A DNA stretch of 64,000 nt from Podaxis mareebaensis (Eukaryota; Basidiomycota; Agaricomycetes; Agaricales; Agaricaceae), in assembly GCA_018524725.1 (NCBI GenBank), contig JAEUWP010000221.1, forward strand, positions 1-64,000, in the 5' to 3' direction. How positions within the stretch are numbered: the stretch's first letter is position 1; each line of letters starts with the position of its first letter. This document shows, one piece after another, positions 50,301-60,517 of the stretch. A program made the translations under genes and the position numbers. Below the pieces are notes generated by a model. It was not told the origin of the DNA and ran no database searches. It saw only the letters and a list, made by a program, of their open reading frames with translations.

Positions 50301-50737
50301 GAGACTTGGTGTATGTATATTATGATTTTACCATTCGATACGCTGACAAGTATTGCCTTGGCCTCCAGGCAGCAAAGATCGTTTGCATCGCGCGAAGACC
50401 ATCGACCTGTGCCAGAATCCCCTTACGGTCCGTCGTTTTACCTCATTCCTGCAGCCTCATCTGATGCCTTCAATAGAAAGAACCTAAACTCTCACGTGCC
50501 CGACAGATCCCGGAATGGGAAGAATACGATACTGAAATTGCCCGCTTTTCCCGAGAGCTGGCTAAGGAAGGGAAGATACATTCTCGCCTCGCTACGGCCG
50601 GTGCGGATGTCCTTGCTAGTGCAGGCGCTGTACCCGCAAAGGATGCGAGCATGCCTGCTGAACCTAACGACTCGCATGCTGAGGCTGCGGTGGATAGTCC
50701 ACCAGTCGACGAGGTACCCAATAGGGATGAATTGTAA
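44329..50737 (+). CDS. UGGT: UDP-glucose:glycoprotein glucosyltransferase
   Basis: The start [21 protein letters not shown] is a signal peptide. About 25 exons are all open after splicing, giving roughly 1,550-1,600 residues, normal for the family. The N-terminal two thirds hold the thioredoxin-like folding-sensor region ([49 protein letters not shown]). The C-terminal GT24 catalytic domain starts at [15 protein letters not shown] and has [27 protein letters not shown], the metal-binding [40 protein letters not shown] and IDLCQNPLT. The protein ends NRDEL, an HDEL-like ER-retention signal. Known: it re-glucosylates misfolded N-glycoproteins in the ER lumen for calnexin retention. Its 3' end from 49305 is duplicated at 53219-54612. 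Confidence 0.96.
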
Positions 50738-50971
50738 CTTCGGGATAATTTCATTTAATAGATCTATATGATTTCTTGGTTAACGGAGTGATCGACATGA
50801 CAGGCACAGCTATTCTAGACATCCAGGTCAGGAGTCGACGACGGAAAGCCAGCCACGGAGTGTCATCCCTGCCATGCTATTGGCAACTCTGCTACATAAA
50901 GAGGAATGCTACCGCTTTGGTTGAGCCTTGCCAACCACCCCCCCCGCGCCTACCCTTTTCCTCAGTGATTT

Positions 50972-51743
50972 ATGAGCGACGAGAAAGTCAACGAATACAG
51001 CGACCTACCACAATATCCTGGGGCCTCTAGCAGTATACAGCAGCCACAAACCGTATACATTAACAACGGCTACTCCCCACAACAGAGCGCCTACGTTGGC
51101 CAGCAACCCCTCCTAGGCATGCAAACGCATTTCCAGCAGGCGTCGGTGGGACAGCCGCAGATGGTGCCGATGCAACCGCAATTGACTGGGCAGCCTTCAA
51201 TAATGTCGATGGGACAGCCGCATATAGTGACGATGCAACCCCAAATGACGGGACAGCCTTCGATGATGTCCATGAATGCGAGTATGGGTGTGGGCGCAGG
51301 CATCCAGCAGCAACCCTTGCAGCCACAAACGACAGGTGGTGTTATGATGAACGTTATTATGCCAGGAGCTGGGCCCGGGCCAAACTGTGAGCGCCTCTCA
51401 TGATCCCCTTGGTTGAACATTGTTAAATCCTGCGATAACCCCCTACCACGGTGCATCCTCCTTTCCTTTTTGAAGACACGTCGCTTTGCCAACAAGGACA
51501 ACACGCGTTCAGGAAGAAGTATGGTCCCTGCGGTATCATCACAGCCATTGTGAGGCCTTAGCTTTCGGCGTCTGCGTTTGTTTGATTGACGTGATTAATT
51601 CGGTTCTAGGTTTTCTTCCCTATCGGCGTCTTCGCCATATTGTGAGGTTGAGATTCACAATAAAAGTTTGACATGACTGACGTTCGCTTTTTGACAGCTT
51701 GGATGTTGAGGAGTACTGTATTCGATGTGGCACACGGGTCTAG
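50972..51743 (+). CDS. BRI3-like small membrane protein, copy 1
   Basis: Start MSDEKVNEYSDLPQYPG. TACATAAA lies 79 bp upstream and is conserved before copy 2. Exon 1 encodes a Gln/Pro/Met-rich cytosolic-type tail with two imperfect repeats of QPQ-VPMQPQ-TGQPS-MSM. Three short exons then give TSLCQQGQHAF, KKYGPCGIITAI, VFFPIGVFAIL and LDVEEYCIRCGTRV, a cysteine-flanked hydrophobic hairpin like the C-terminal module of brain protein I3 / LITAF-related families. Length is about 190 residues. Known: animal BRI3 sits in endosomal/lysosomal membranes; the fungal role is unknown. The gene is intact and immediately follows UGGT on the same strand. Confidence 0.75.
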
Positions 51744-52507
51744 ATGATATGTCTCATAAAAGAGGGCGATTTGGGGAGAGGTCGAAAGTCTCAATTTACG
51801 TACTGCATGTTGACGAACATTTATAGACCTTCCACATGTGGGGAAACGAGTTCCATGATTCTTTATTTGACAGGGGTACAATAGATGGTTCATAAGTTGA
51901 TAAAATGTAAATATACAGCCGAGTGGGCGTCTTTTACCTCCTTCAGCTCTGAGAGAGGGTTGTCATTAGGACGTTCATCATATGAAATAGCATGCGCTTT
52001 GTAAAGGGCCAATAAAACCACACAAGCCTAATTAAACCTAAACATGCCCAAAGCAACTTGATAATACCAAAGGGTGGAGGCGCAGTGCGGATTATACATA
52101 CTAGCCAGCATCAGGCGGTTATGTACACGTTCTTCATGCCAGGGTGCCATTGTTTCTAACGGAGTTTTTTTTTCCCAATTTATGGTCTTTTATTTCTATG
52201 TAAGACCTTTGGGTCTGTATGCTACTGTTCTATGAGTATATCTATAAGCTAATTAGGTGTGTTACTATTCACTGAGTCCGCAAAGTGAGTGTACTACTGG
52301 TGAATGCGAATATCTACAGTTCTCCGAAGTGAATATGGTACAGTTGAAGCTCTAACGGACAGTTGATCAACCAGTCACTCGGTGTCTTCGACACAGTGGT
52401 ACCCGGCCAGATACTCGCCTAGTGATTACCGAAGGAATTTACGGTATCAAACGAATACCATACGGAATACGGACTGAATCCCAAGTCCAAACAAACGATA
52501 CATCCAG
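51744..52507. other. Intergenic, duplication B unit 1
   Basis: Aligns in patches with 55679-56510 and, after a gap, 57598-57649. The 1.1-kb stretch carrying U2 in unit 2 is absent here. No gene was seen. Confidence 0.6.
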
Positions 52508-53218
52508 CTAGGCGATCCTCAACCGAACAACTGATCTCGCAATGTCCATGACGAACCCCTCGGGATGACAGTTGCCGTGGTTTCCATTATTGTTTGTTCT
52601 TCTCCGCCTTTGCTCTCTCAAACCTGTCTCAAACAATGGCTACAACCATCCGGGTGTTTGTATACAGTTCTGGGTGAGCAGGTTTTACCGGAATCAAAGT
52701 CGGAGTTGTTGGAGTTGCCCTCGTCTCCGTCAAACGTGACATACCACTCTACATCATCACAGTCATTGTCACCCTGGTGTTTATGAGGATAGCCTGGTGG
52801 TGAGCCTTCGCAATAACTTCGTCTTCTTCGCTTTCGTCTGTAACGTACCACCTCCCGGCTCCACTGTCCGAATCATCATCCTCCCACTCCTCATGGTCAT
52901 CTTCACTGTCTTCGAGTAATACTGATCACTCTCTATATCTGAGCTTGTGACCGAAACTCCTTACTACACCATTGCTTGCGGGTCGACCAGTGCTACTGGT
53001 GAAACAAACAACCGATTAACGCACGGGTGCTTGGAGCCCAGAATAAGACGCATGCGTGCCTCCTGACAGACCTTCCCACAATATAAGGCCTCTCTCAAGA
53101 TCAAACACGACCCGGCGCACTTCTTCAACCCCCTTTTTCTCCGGCACGGTCCCACGCACAGCACAACACCTCTGTCCGGGTAACATCAACTACCATCTCT
53201 CTCGTCGTAGCTCGCACA
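52508..53218 (-). pseudogene. C-terminal fragment of a MYND-finger gene
   Basis: Minus-strand sequence matches the 3' half of the intact gene at 57650-59388: KKCAGSCLILREALYCGKVCQE, then the acidic stretch and KHQGDNDCDDVEWYV ... NNSDFDSGKT. Frames are broken at several points (for example in the first cysteine pair and near the 3' end). Homology stops abruptly at 53218, where the duplicated UGGT fragment begins, so the N-terminal half was never included or was lost. Confidence 0.85.
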
Positions 53219-54612
53219 CAGTATTCACCGTCAAGTTCCGGTTCGTTGAGAACTTCTTGTCTCCATCTTTCCTCATCAGTCAGACTTCCTTGTCAGAGAC
53301 CCGGGTTTTCTGCAGGAATTCATTCCTCAAATGGTGAAGAAGTACGGCTTCCAGTGCGAACTCGTCGCCTACAAGTGACCGTCCTGGCTTCGCGTCTAGA
53401 CCGAGAAACAGAGGATCATTTGGGCATACAAGATCTTCTTCCTCGACGTCCCCTTCCCTATGGACCTGAAGAAAGTCATTTTTGTCGACGCTGACCAGAT
53501 CGTGCGTGCAGACTTAAAAGAACTCGTGGACCTCGACCTTCATGGAGCACTATATGCCAATGGGTGACGATAATACAGAAATGGAAGGGTTCAGGTTCTG
53601 GAAAACAGGGTATTGGAAGGACTTCCTCAAGGGACTGCCGTACCACATTAGGTGAGCAAAGAGCCTTCCGAGACTGACTGTTCCTGGTACTAATCATGTC
53701 CATTTGGAATGCAGTGCGCTTTATGTTATCGACCTCGCGAAATGCAGACAGGTATGGATGGCATGCCTTACACTACGCTCAGAACTGGCTCATTAGACCC
53801 TTTGTTCTAATTATAGATAGCAGCTGGTGTAGGTTGCAACGCGATTTGTGATGGAAAACGGCCTTGACTAGGGGTCATTCTGGGATACCCTACGTGTGCA
53901 ATACTAACACCTATCCGCGGATCCCAACTCATTGGCAATTCTCGATCAAGATAAACCTTCGCGTTTGGATTAATAATGAATTCGGAATACCGACACAAAC
54001 CGTACAGATATACCCAACAGCCTCCAAAGAGAGGTCCCTATCGTAAGCACAACATGGATTTGCCCGGTCTCAGATACTCACGTCACGCACCGGTCGTCCA
54101 GTTCTCCCTTCAAGAAGACTGGTTACGGGTAAGTAAACTATAATAACTGTGAAGCTTTCCCTCGTCTGGTCAGCCTTTTCCTAGTACGAGACTTGGTGTA
54201 TGTATATTATGATTTTACTACTCGATACATTGACAAGTATTGGCTTGGTCTCCAGGCAGCAAAGATCGTTTGCATCGCGCGAAGACCATCGACCTGTGCC
54301 AGAATCCTCTTACGGTCCGTCGTTTTACCTCATTCCTACGGCCTCATCTGATGCCTTCAATAGAAAGAGCCTAAACTTTTACGTGCCCGACAAATCCCGG
54401 AATGGGAAGAATTCGATGCTGGGATTGCCCGCTTCTCCCCAGGGCTGGCTAAGGAAGGGAAGATACATTCTCGCCTCGCTACGGCCGGTGCGGATGTCCT
54501 TGCCAGCGCGGGTGCTGTACCTGCAAAAGTGCGAGCATGCCTGCTGAACCTAACGACTCGCATGCTAAGGCTGTGATGGATGGTATGAGGCGCCCAATAG
54601 GAATGAATTGTA
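53219..54612 (+). pseudogene. Duplicated 3' fragment of UGGT, inactivated
   Basis: Matches 49305-50737 exon for exon. Damage seen: TGG of the YKWPSWL segment is TGA at about 53377-53379; an 8-base deletion falls in the region equivalent to APYGYTP near 53548; one base is lost in the C-terminal exon near 54528. The final residues are NRNEL instead of NRDEL, so even the retention signal has changed. There is no signal peptide or folding-sensor region. It is not a functional enzyme. Confidence 0.93.
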
Positions 54613-54870
54613 ACTTTTTGATAGTTTCGGCTAATAGATCTATGATTCCTTGGTTAACGGATTGATCGACATGCCAAGCACAGCTATTTTAGACGCCCAG
54701 GTCAGGAGTCGGCGACGGAAAGCCAGCCACGGTGCCACATGTCATGCTATTGGCAACTGACAGTTCTCAGACCCTGTATCATTTCTGCTACATAAAGAGG
54801 AATGCTGCAACTTCGGTTGCGCCTTGCTAACCACCCCTCTCCCCACGCGCACCCTTATCCTCACTATCTA

Positions 54871-55678
54871 ATGAGCGACCAGAAAGTTGACGAATATAGC
54901 AGCCTACCACAATATCCTGGGACCTCTAGCAGTATACAGCAACCACAAACCGTATACATTAACAACGGCTACCCCCAACAACAGAGCCCCTACGTTGGCC
55001 AGCAACCACTCCCAGGCATGCAAACACAGTTCCAGCAGACGCCGGTGGGACAACCGCAGATGGTGCCGATGCAACCACAAATGATGCGGCAGCCTTCAGT
55101 GATGTCGATGGGACAGGTGCCGATGCAACCACAAATGACGGGGCAGCCTTCAATGATGTCGACGGGGCAGGTACCGATGCAGCCGCAAATGGTGGGACAG
55201 CCTTCGATGATGTCCATGAATGCGAATATGGGTGTGGGCGCAGGCGTCCAGCAGCAACCTTTACAACCACAGACGACAGCTGTTATGATGAACGTTATGA
55301 TGCCAGGAGCTGTGCCTGGGCCAAATCGTGAGAGCCTCTCATGATTCCATTACTCGAACATTGTTAACTGCCTGCGATAACTGCCCCCGTTGCATTCTTC
55401 TTTCCTCCCCGAAGACCTATCACTTTGTGAGCTAGGACAACACGCGTTCACGAAGAGGTATGGGGCTTGCGGTATCATCACGGCCATTGTGAGACCTTGA
55501 TTCCAGCGTCTGTGGTTTGATTGACGTGATTAATTCGGTTCCAGCTTCTCTTCCCCATCGGCATCTTCGCCATATTGTGAGGTTGAGGTTCACAATAAAA
55601 ATTTGGCGTGGCTGACGTTCACTTTTTGGTAGCTTGGATGTCGAGGAATACTGTGTTCGGTGTGGTACACGGGCCTAG
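54871..55678 (+). CDS. BRI3-like small membrane protein, copy 2
   Basis: Intact paralogue of 50972-51743 with the same four-exon structure. The start MSDQKVDEYSSLPQYPG is chosen by alignment with copy 1, although the frame is open further upstream. The Gln/Pro/Met-rich tail has three repeats of VPMQPQM-QPS-MS instead of two. The C-terminal module reads LSLCELGQHAF, KRYGACGIITAI, LLFPIGIFAIL and LDVEEYCVRCGTRA, keeping the cysteines and hydrophobic hairpin; the proline before GPC is not conserved. TACATAAA is at 54789-54796, 75-82 bp upstream. Because both promoter and splice sites are retained, it is probably expressed although its neighbour UGGT copy is dead. Confidence 0.75.
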
Positions 55679-56944
55679 ATGATGTGTCTCATGAAAGAAG
55701 GGCGACTTGGGGAGAGGTGGAACGTGTCATCTTGTGCGCCGTATGTTGGCGAACAATTATGGGCCTTCCACATACGGAGAAACGATTTTCATGACGTTTA
55801 TTTGACAGGGGTGTAATAGACAGTCCATAAGTTGATAAATGTAGCCTAACATATGCACCGGAGCGGGCGTCTTTATCTCTTTGAAATCTGACAAGTGTGT
55901 CATCATGATGCCCATCCTATGAGATGACATACGCTTTCCGAAGGGTCAGTGATAATTGCACAAGCCTAATTAGATTCTAAGTGTGGGGAGGATCATCGAG
56001 GCCACGCGTGGACACAATCGACAGGCGCGCGTCTAGTGGGAACCGATTATTGTCCGAATATCTTATTATTTACTTAATCTCTCGCACTTTCATGTTACGA
56101 TAGCATCAAGATCTTGGCAACCACCGTATCCTAGCCCTCCCGACATAGTAACTATTGTTCGAGTCGTTCATTGTCCGTTTTCGTAGAAATACCTGCTTGC
56201 TTCATCTTGAAATACTATACATTCCTTACCATCAGACACACTCCTTGCGTGAAAACACACTCTAAGCTCTCATTATCTAGAATACTCTCTAATTCATATT
56301 ACTGTGCCATTCATCCCAACCTCTCTGCCCCTCCAAACTTGCCAATCTTCAACACACAAGCATGCCAAAAGCACCATGGGTGGAGCATCAGATGTTTACA
56401 TATCCATTCTTCATGCCAGGATACCATCATTTCCAACAGACAGTTGGTGTCACCCAACACAGTGGTGGTCAGCTAGATACTCACATAGTAACTGCCGAAG
56501 GAATTTAGTGCAAAAAATAGAACAATTAATGATACAGAACACCCCGGCATCTGACATAGTAGTAGACAATCAGAGTGAGTTGTGGCTTGCCAACACAGCC
56601 ATAATCATGGAGTCCTGCTATCCAGTATAGAGGATAAATGGAGAAAAATCACATAGTAAAAAGTGTGATGCATTTATTTGAACATCCCACCTCCCCATGT
56701 GCCCATCAACCACACACAAACCTTGATCCACTGATACAATGGCACCAGTTATTTCCCCTTCAATATTATCCCAACATTCAAACCTGAGTACTAGGATGTA
56801 TAAGCCTTATGAAGTAAAAAAAATAAATAAAAATAAAAATAACATTCCCAAAATCTATTTGTCAGAGAAATCCATCATGTCAACTGACAGTGAATTGCAT
56901 CCAAACAAATAGAGGGAAGACAAGAAATCCCTTGGAGGGGACCC
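55679..56944. other. Intergenic, duplication B unit 2
   Basis: The first 0.8 kb aligns with unit 1. The rest (from about 56510) is specific to this unit and includes an A-rich stretch near 56815-56845. No protein gene was seen. Confidence 0.5.
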
Positions 56945-57127
56945 CTGACAACATAAGCCAGTAGTGCAGTGGCGGAGTCATCACGCTCAAGTCGTGCAAG
57001 CAGAGGACGAGAGCTGGGGCAGCAAAAATTGGATAACCAGTAATGGAGGCGGTGCCTCCATAATAGTGGTTAAACTATTAAGAACAGATACTACACTTGA
57101 TCTAAGCCAAAAGGCCAGAGTGGTGAA
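56945..57127 (-). ncRNA. U2: U2 spliceosomal snRNA
   Basis: The minus strand has the nearly invariant U2 5' core: GGCCTTTTGGCTTAGATCAA, then GTGTAGTATCTGTTCTT, including the branch-point-pairing GTAGTA (57089-57094). It is followed by stem-loop IIa (AATAG ... CTATT), a perfect stem-loop IIb (GGAGGC-ACC-GCCTCC, 57045-57059) and an Sm site AATTTTTG (57023-57030). The 5' end is placed about 10 nt before GGCC by comparison with known U2; the 3' end is estimated from the usual 180-190 nt. TATATAA lies 25-31 bp upstream. Role: pairs with the intron branch site in the spliceosome. Confidence 0.93.
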
Positions 57128-57151
57128 GAAAACTGTATGTTGGGCGAAGGC

Positions 57152-57158
57152 TTATATA
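57152..57158 (-). promoter_or_regulatory. TATA box of the U2 snRNA gene
   Basis: TATATAA on the minus strand is 25-31 bp upstream of the predicted U2 5' end, ideal spacing for transcription start. It supports the gene being live. Confidence 0.65.
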
Positions 57159-57164
57159 TGTCGA

Positions 57165-57597
57165 GACTGTGCGCACGGACCATCCCTGTATTTGGTCTCT
57201 GTGAACGGTGCTTGTCCTGACTCGACTTTGGTCAGAAACTAGTTATTGCGATTACGAAACAGCGGTTTACTTGGCGGTTGGTAACTCACTATAAATCGTG
57301 ACCTACGCTGTCGTACGTGGAACGATACGTCCTTGGGGGAGTATCATAGCGCCGGTTCACAAACGTAACGGTGTTAGTGACAGCGGTACTGTATGCCATT
57401 AGGGGGGGCATGGTACAGCTTTTAACCGTGCAATTCCGGTTTAACGTCTCGGTGAAGGGCTATAAACGCAGATACCGGGATCATTCCTCCTGAGGGCAGT
57501 GACCTTTGTGGGGGCCGAATCACCCGTCAAAGGAACAACGAATATTTACATTAACGAGTAAGATAATAGGGTTATAAGAGCACCAGGAATTATATAA
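57165..57597. other. Upstream region of U2 snRNA
   Basis: Unit-2-specific sequence. No gene was recognised. It probably carries upstream elements of U2. Confidence 0.4.
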
Positions 57598-57649
57598 AAT
57601 GAATACCATACGGAATACGGACTATATCCCAAGCGAACGACATATCTGG

Positions 57650-59388
57650 CTAGGCATTCCTCAACCGAACAACTGATCTCGCAATGTCCATGACAAACCC
57701 CTCAGGATCATGATCTCCGTAGTCGTTCCATAATTGTTTGTTCTTTTTCGGCTTTTGGTCTCTCGAACGATAGCTACAACCATCCGGGTGTTTGTATACA
57801 GCTCTGGGCCAGCGAGTGTTGCCGGAATCAAAGTCGGAGTTGTTGGAGCCGCCCTCGTCTCCGTCAGACGTGACACACCACTCCACATCATCGTAGTCAT
57901 TGTCACCCTGGTGTTTACGAGGACAGTCTGATGATGAGCCTCCGCAACAACCTTCGTCTTCGCTTTCATCTGTAGCGTACCACCTCCCGGCTTCGTCGTC
58001 TAAATCATCGTCCTCCCACTCCTCGTGGTCATCTTCACTGTCTTCGCTTTCTTCAGAATCGTAATCATCCTCCGAGTCATAATCCGAGTAATACTGGTCA
58101 CTCTCTATATCTGAGCTTGTGACCGTAAGCTCCTTGCTGCACCATTGCTTGTGGGTCGACCAATGCTACCAGTGAAATGAACAACCGGTTAGCGCACTGG
58201 CGCTTGGAGCCAAAAATAAAACGCACGCGTACCTTCTTCTGACAGACCTTCCCACAATATAAGGGCTTTCTCAAGATCAAACACGACCCAGCACACTTCT
58301 TCAACTCTCTCTTTTTCTCCGGCACAGTCCCGCACACAGCACAGCATTTCTGTCCGGGTAACATCAACCCCCATCTCTCTCTATACTCATCGTAGCTCGT
58401 CCACAGTGACTCAAAAGTCTTGTACGGTTCCAAGTCCTTCAATGGGGCGAAGAAACATGCCAACGTGCAAACACAATGCGTGAAAGGCCCATATGATGAT
58501 GCGAGATCTCCGAACACCAAGACGCATATAAGGTTTTCCAAGACGGCCTCGTGCGAAAACCGTTTCTTGTACAGGTAGCAGAGCATATTATATGCGAGTG
58601 CGGCTTTGTCTTTTGGGTAGGGCCCCTTGGCAATCCGAGTCAACATGCGGAAGGCTGCGTCTTCATCTTTGAGTACTCGTGCACCCGTGGCTAGTCTTGA
58701 TCGCCGAGACCAAAACGATCACATCCAACGGAATGCACACCCGAAAGAACACCAGCACCCGAAATGAAAACCATCCGTCAAAATACTCCGAACACCTCAT
58801 TTCCGAGGCCTAGAAGACTCACCTAACCGCATACTCTAACATATCGTCTACCTTCTTCCTCGCAGCTCCTGCTCTCACAAACCTCGTCTCCCTTTTCTCG
58901 AGTCCCTCTAGAACACTCTCAACCCGATCCAACACACCACCAAACCTTTCCATATACAACCCCGCATCGCATGTTATCCACATCCTCACGTACTCTTCCC
59001 TCGGCAACACCTCCCACCCCCCTTTACCGTTCTCGCTGCCCAGGTCACCAAACTCTTCATCGTCATCACACCCCCAATCCATGAATCCCATCAAGAGCTG
59101 TCTCCACTGGCCTGGCATATCTTTCGAGAACACTCGCATTTCCGGGCCAATATAATCCGGGTCTTCTGGGCTCGAGCCTGCGTCGGGGTTCGTCACCCCG
59201 GAATCGTGGTTGAACGTTGTACTCGTGTCCATTGAGACCGGAATGGCATTTGGTGGGAGGCCAGTTGAGCGCGGGCCATCTCCTGACAGTGAGACAGAGA
59301 AGGGCGGTAACCCCGAGGATGGTGAAGGTGCATTGGAATTTGGCTTTGGTGCAGGTTTGATAGGGGAAGCTCTGTGTTTAGGCATCAC
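57650..59388 (-). CDS. MYND-finger protein with acidic C-terminus
   Basis: The start is MMPKHRASPIKPAPK at 59388 (or the second Met). Exon 1 encodes a Pro/Ser-rich N-terminus and a helical region ending DDMLEYAVR. A second large exon (EDAAFRMLTRIAKG ... YNMLCYLYKKRF ... LWTSYDEYRERWG) leads into the finger: CCAVCGTVPEKKRELKKCAG, then YCGKVCQKK, spliced to HWSTHKQWC, supplying the MYND cysteine/histidine ligands. The C-terminal part is very acidic (SDYDSEDDYDSEESEDSEDD) and ends VVRLRNA. Length is about 480 residues. No enzyme domain was seen. Two fragments of paralogues lie at 52508-53218 (C-terminal half) and from 63507 to the window edge (N-terminal half). Confidence 0.82.
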
Positions 59389-60517
59389 GTTGAGCGGATT
59401 GTCAGAACGAAGAGCGCGTTCTTAATTGATTTATATTGGAGGACGGAGTAGTCGTGAGGCCAAAGAGGCAGTGCGGTTCGATGAAATGCCTTGTGGAAGA
59501 CGCTAATGGCGGTGACTTGGAAAATACCGCGCGATCGACGCCTTGAGTTAATAAAGTTTCGACCCCGTATCAGGTATCTGGCTCGGAAACACGAGGAGGA
59601 AACGGGAAAAAGGACCTGGAAACTTTTGGGATAGCAAAGAAAGACGCGAAACGCGTAGAGTGGTATGTAACGGTATGTAACGTGAATTGGGAAGAGCGTA
59701 TATCGAGTTGCACTTTGGATTGAGTCGCGGAAGATGCCGAGTTAATGTAAATGCTCGTTAGAACCCTGCGACTTCAAGCCACAGCTACGATGGGAGCAAA
59801 CACTGTGAATTAGAACGAACTCCCTCCCCTGAAGCAGGAAAAAAACCAGTGAAAGGTTGCCGCCAAAGGTCCATTCATCCATCCTTGCGTGTGGCGTGTA
59901 TATGCTTCTATGTGCCTTTTCTCTACCAGGGATGATCAGAACGTTTGTTACGGTTACGCCCTTTCGTTTCAATATCCGATCAACGTATCATTGGCAATAT
60001 TGGCAAGGAATCGTACCTTTCCAAACAAACCCTAGTACCACAGCCACCATTCCACGTTCTTCGGTATTCGAGGAACATTGATCACATCCGTTAACCTTCT
60101 TGGAAAGAACCGTCGTAGTTCATGATACGTGACAGTGCAGCTCAGAGCAGTGCAGCAGCTCGTCATCTACTTAATCCCTTGCATAGAGTGAGACAGGCGA
60201 CTGTACCCCGGACTTTTGAGAGAATATTTGCGACTTCTCAGTGAGTTAGTGAATCAAAACTAAACTGCTCCATATTCAATCTCGCTGAAAACAGTTTGCG
60301 AATACACTCTAGTGACAACCTATGGCAACCCAATTCCCGATGTCCTTTGGGGAACACTGATCGCATCGTTGTCGTCCTGGAAAACAGCTCGTGACCCCTA
60401 ACAGACAGACAAGGGAGGCAGTACAACAGGCTGGTCGTTCACTCGTTCCCACCTCGAGACTCCTTGTTGTATTAACTGATTCACAACACTTCTCTTCGAT
60501 ATCTTTCGAACTCTTAG
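59389..60517. other. Intergenic, MYND gene to NACHT gene
   Basis: Contains the divergent promoters. No gene was recognised, although a short first exon of the NACHT gene may lie in the last few hundred bases. Confidence 0.45.

Larger units (their letters stand above)
49305..53218. repeat. Tandem duplication B, unit 1
   Basis: From the UGGT exon segment ACCGTCAAGTTC (49309) through BRI3-like gene 1 to a truncated MYND gene. It is matched in order by 53219-58405, with the same intergenic landmarks (CATGCCAGG..CCAT, CGAAGGAATTTA, GAATACCATACGGAATACGG). Both outer breakpoints fall inside genes: UGGT on the left, the MYND gene on the right. Confidence 0.88.
53219..58405. repeat. Tandem duplication B, unit 2
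   Basis: Second unit: UGGT 3' fragment, BRI3-like gene 2, then the MYND gene, which continues intact beyond 58405. It is about 1.3 kb longer than unit 1, mainly because of the segment 56510-57598 that holds the U2 snRNA gene. Confidence 0.88.
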
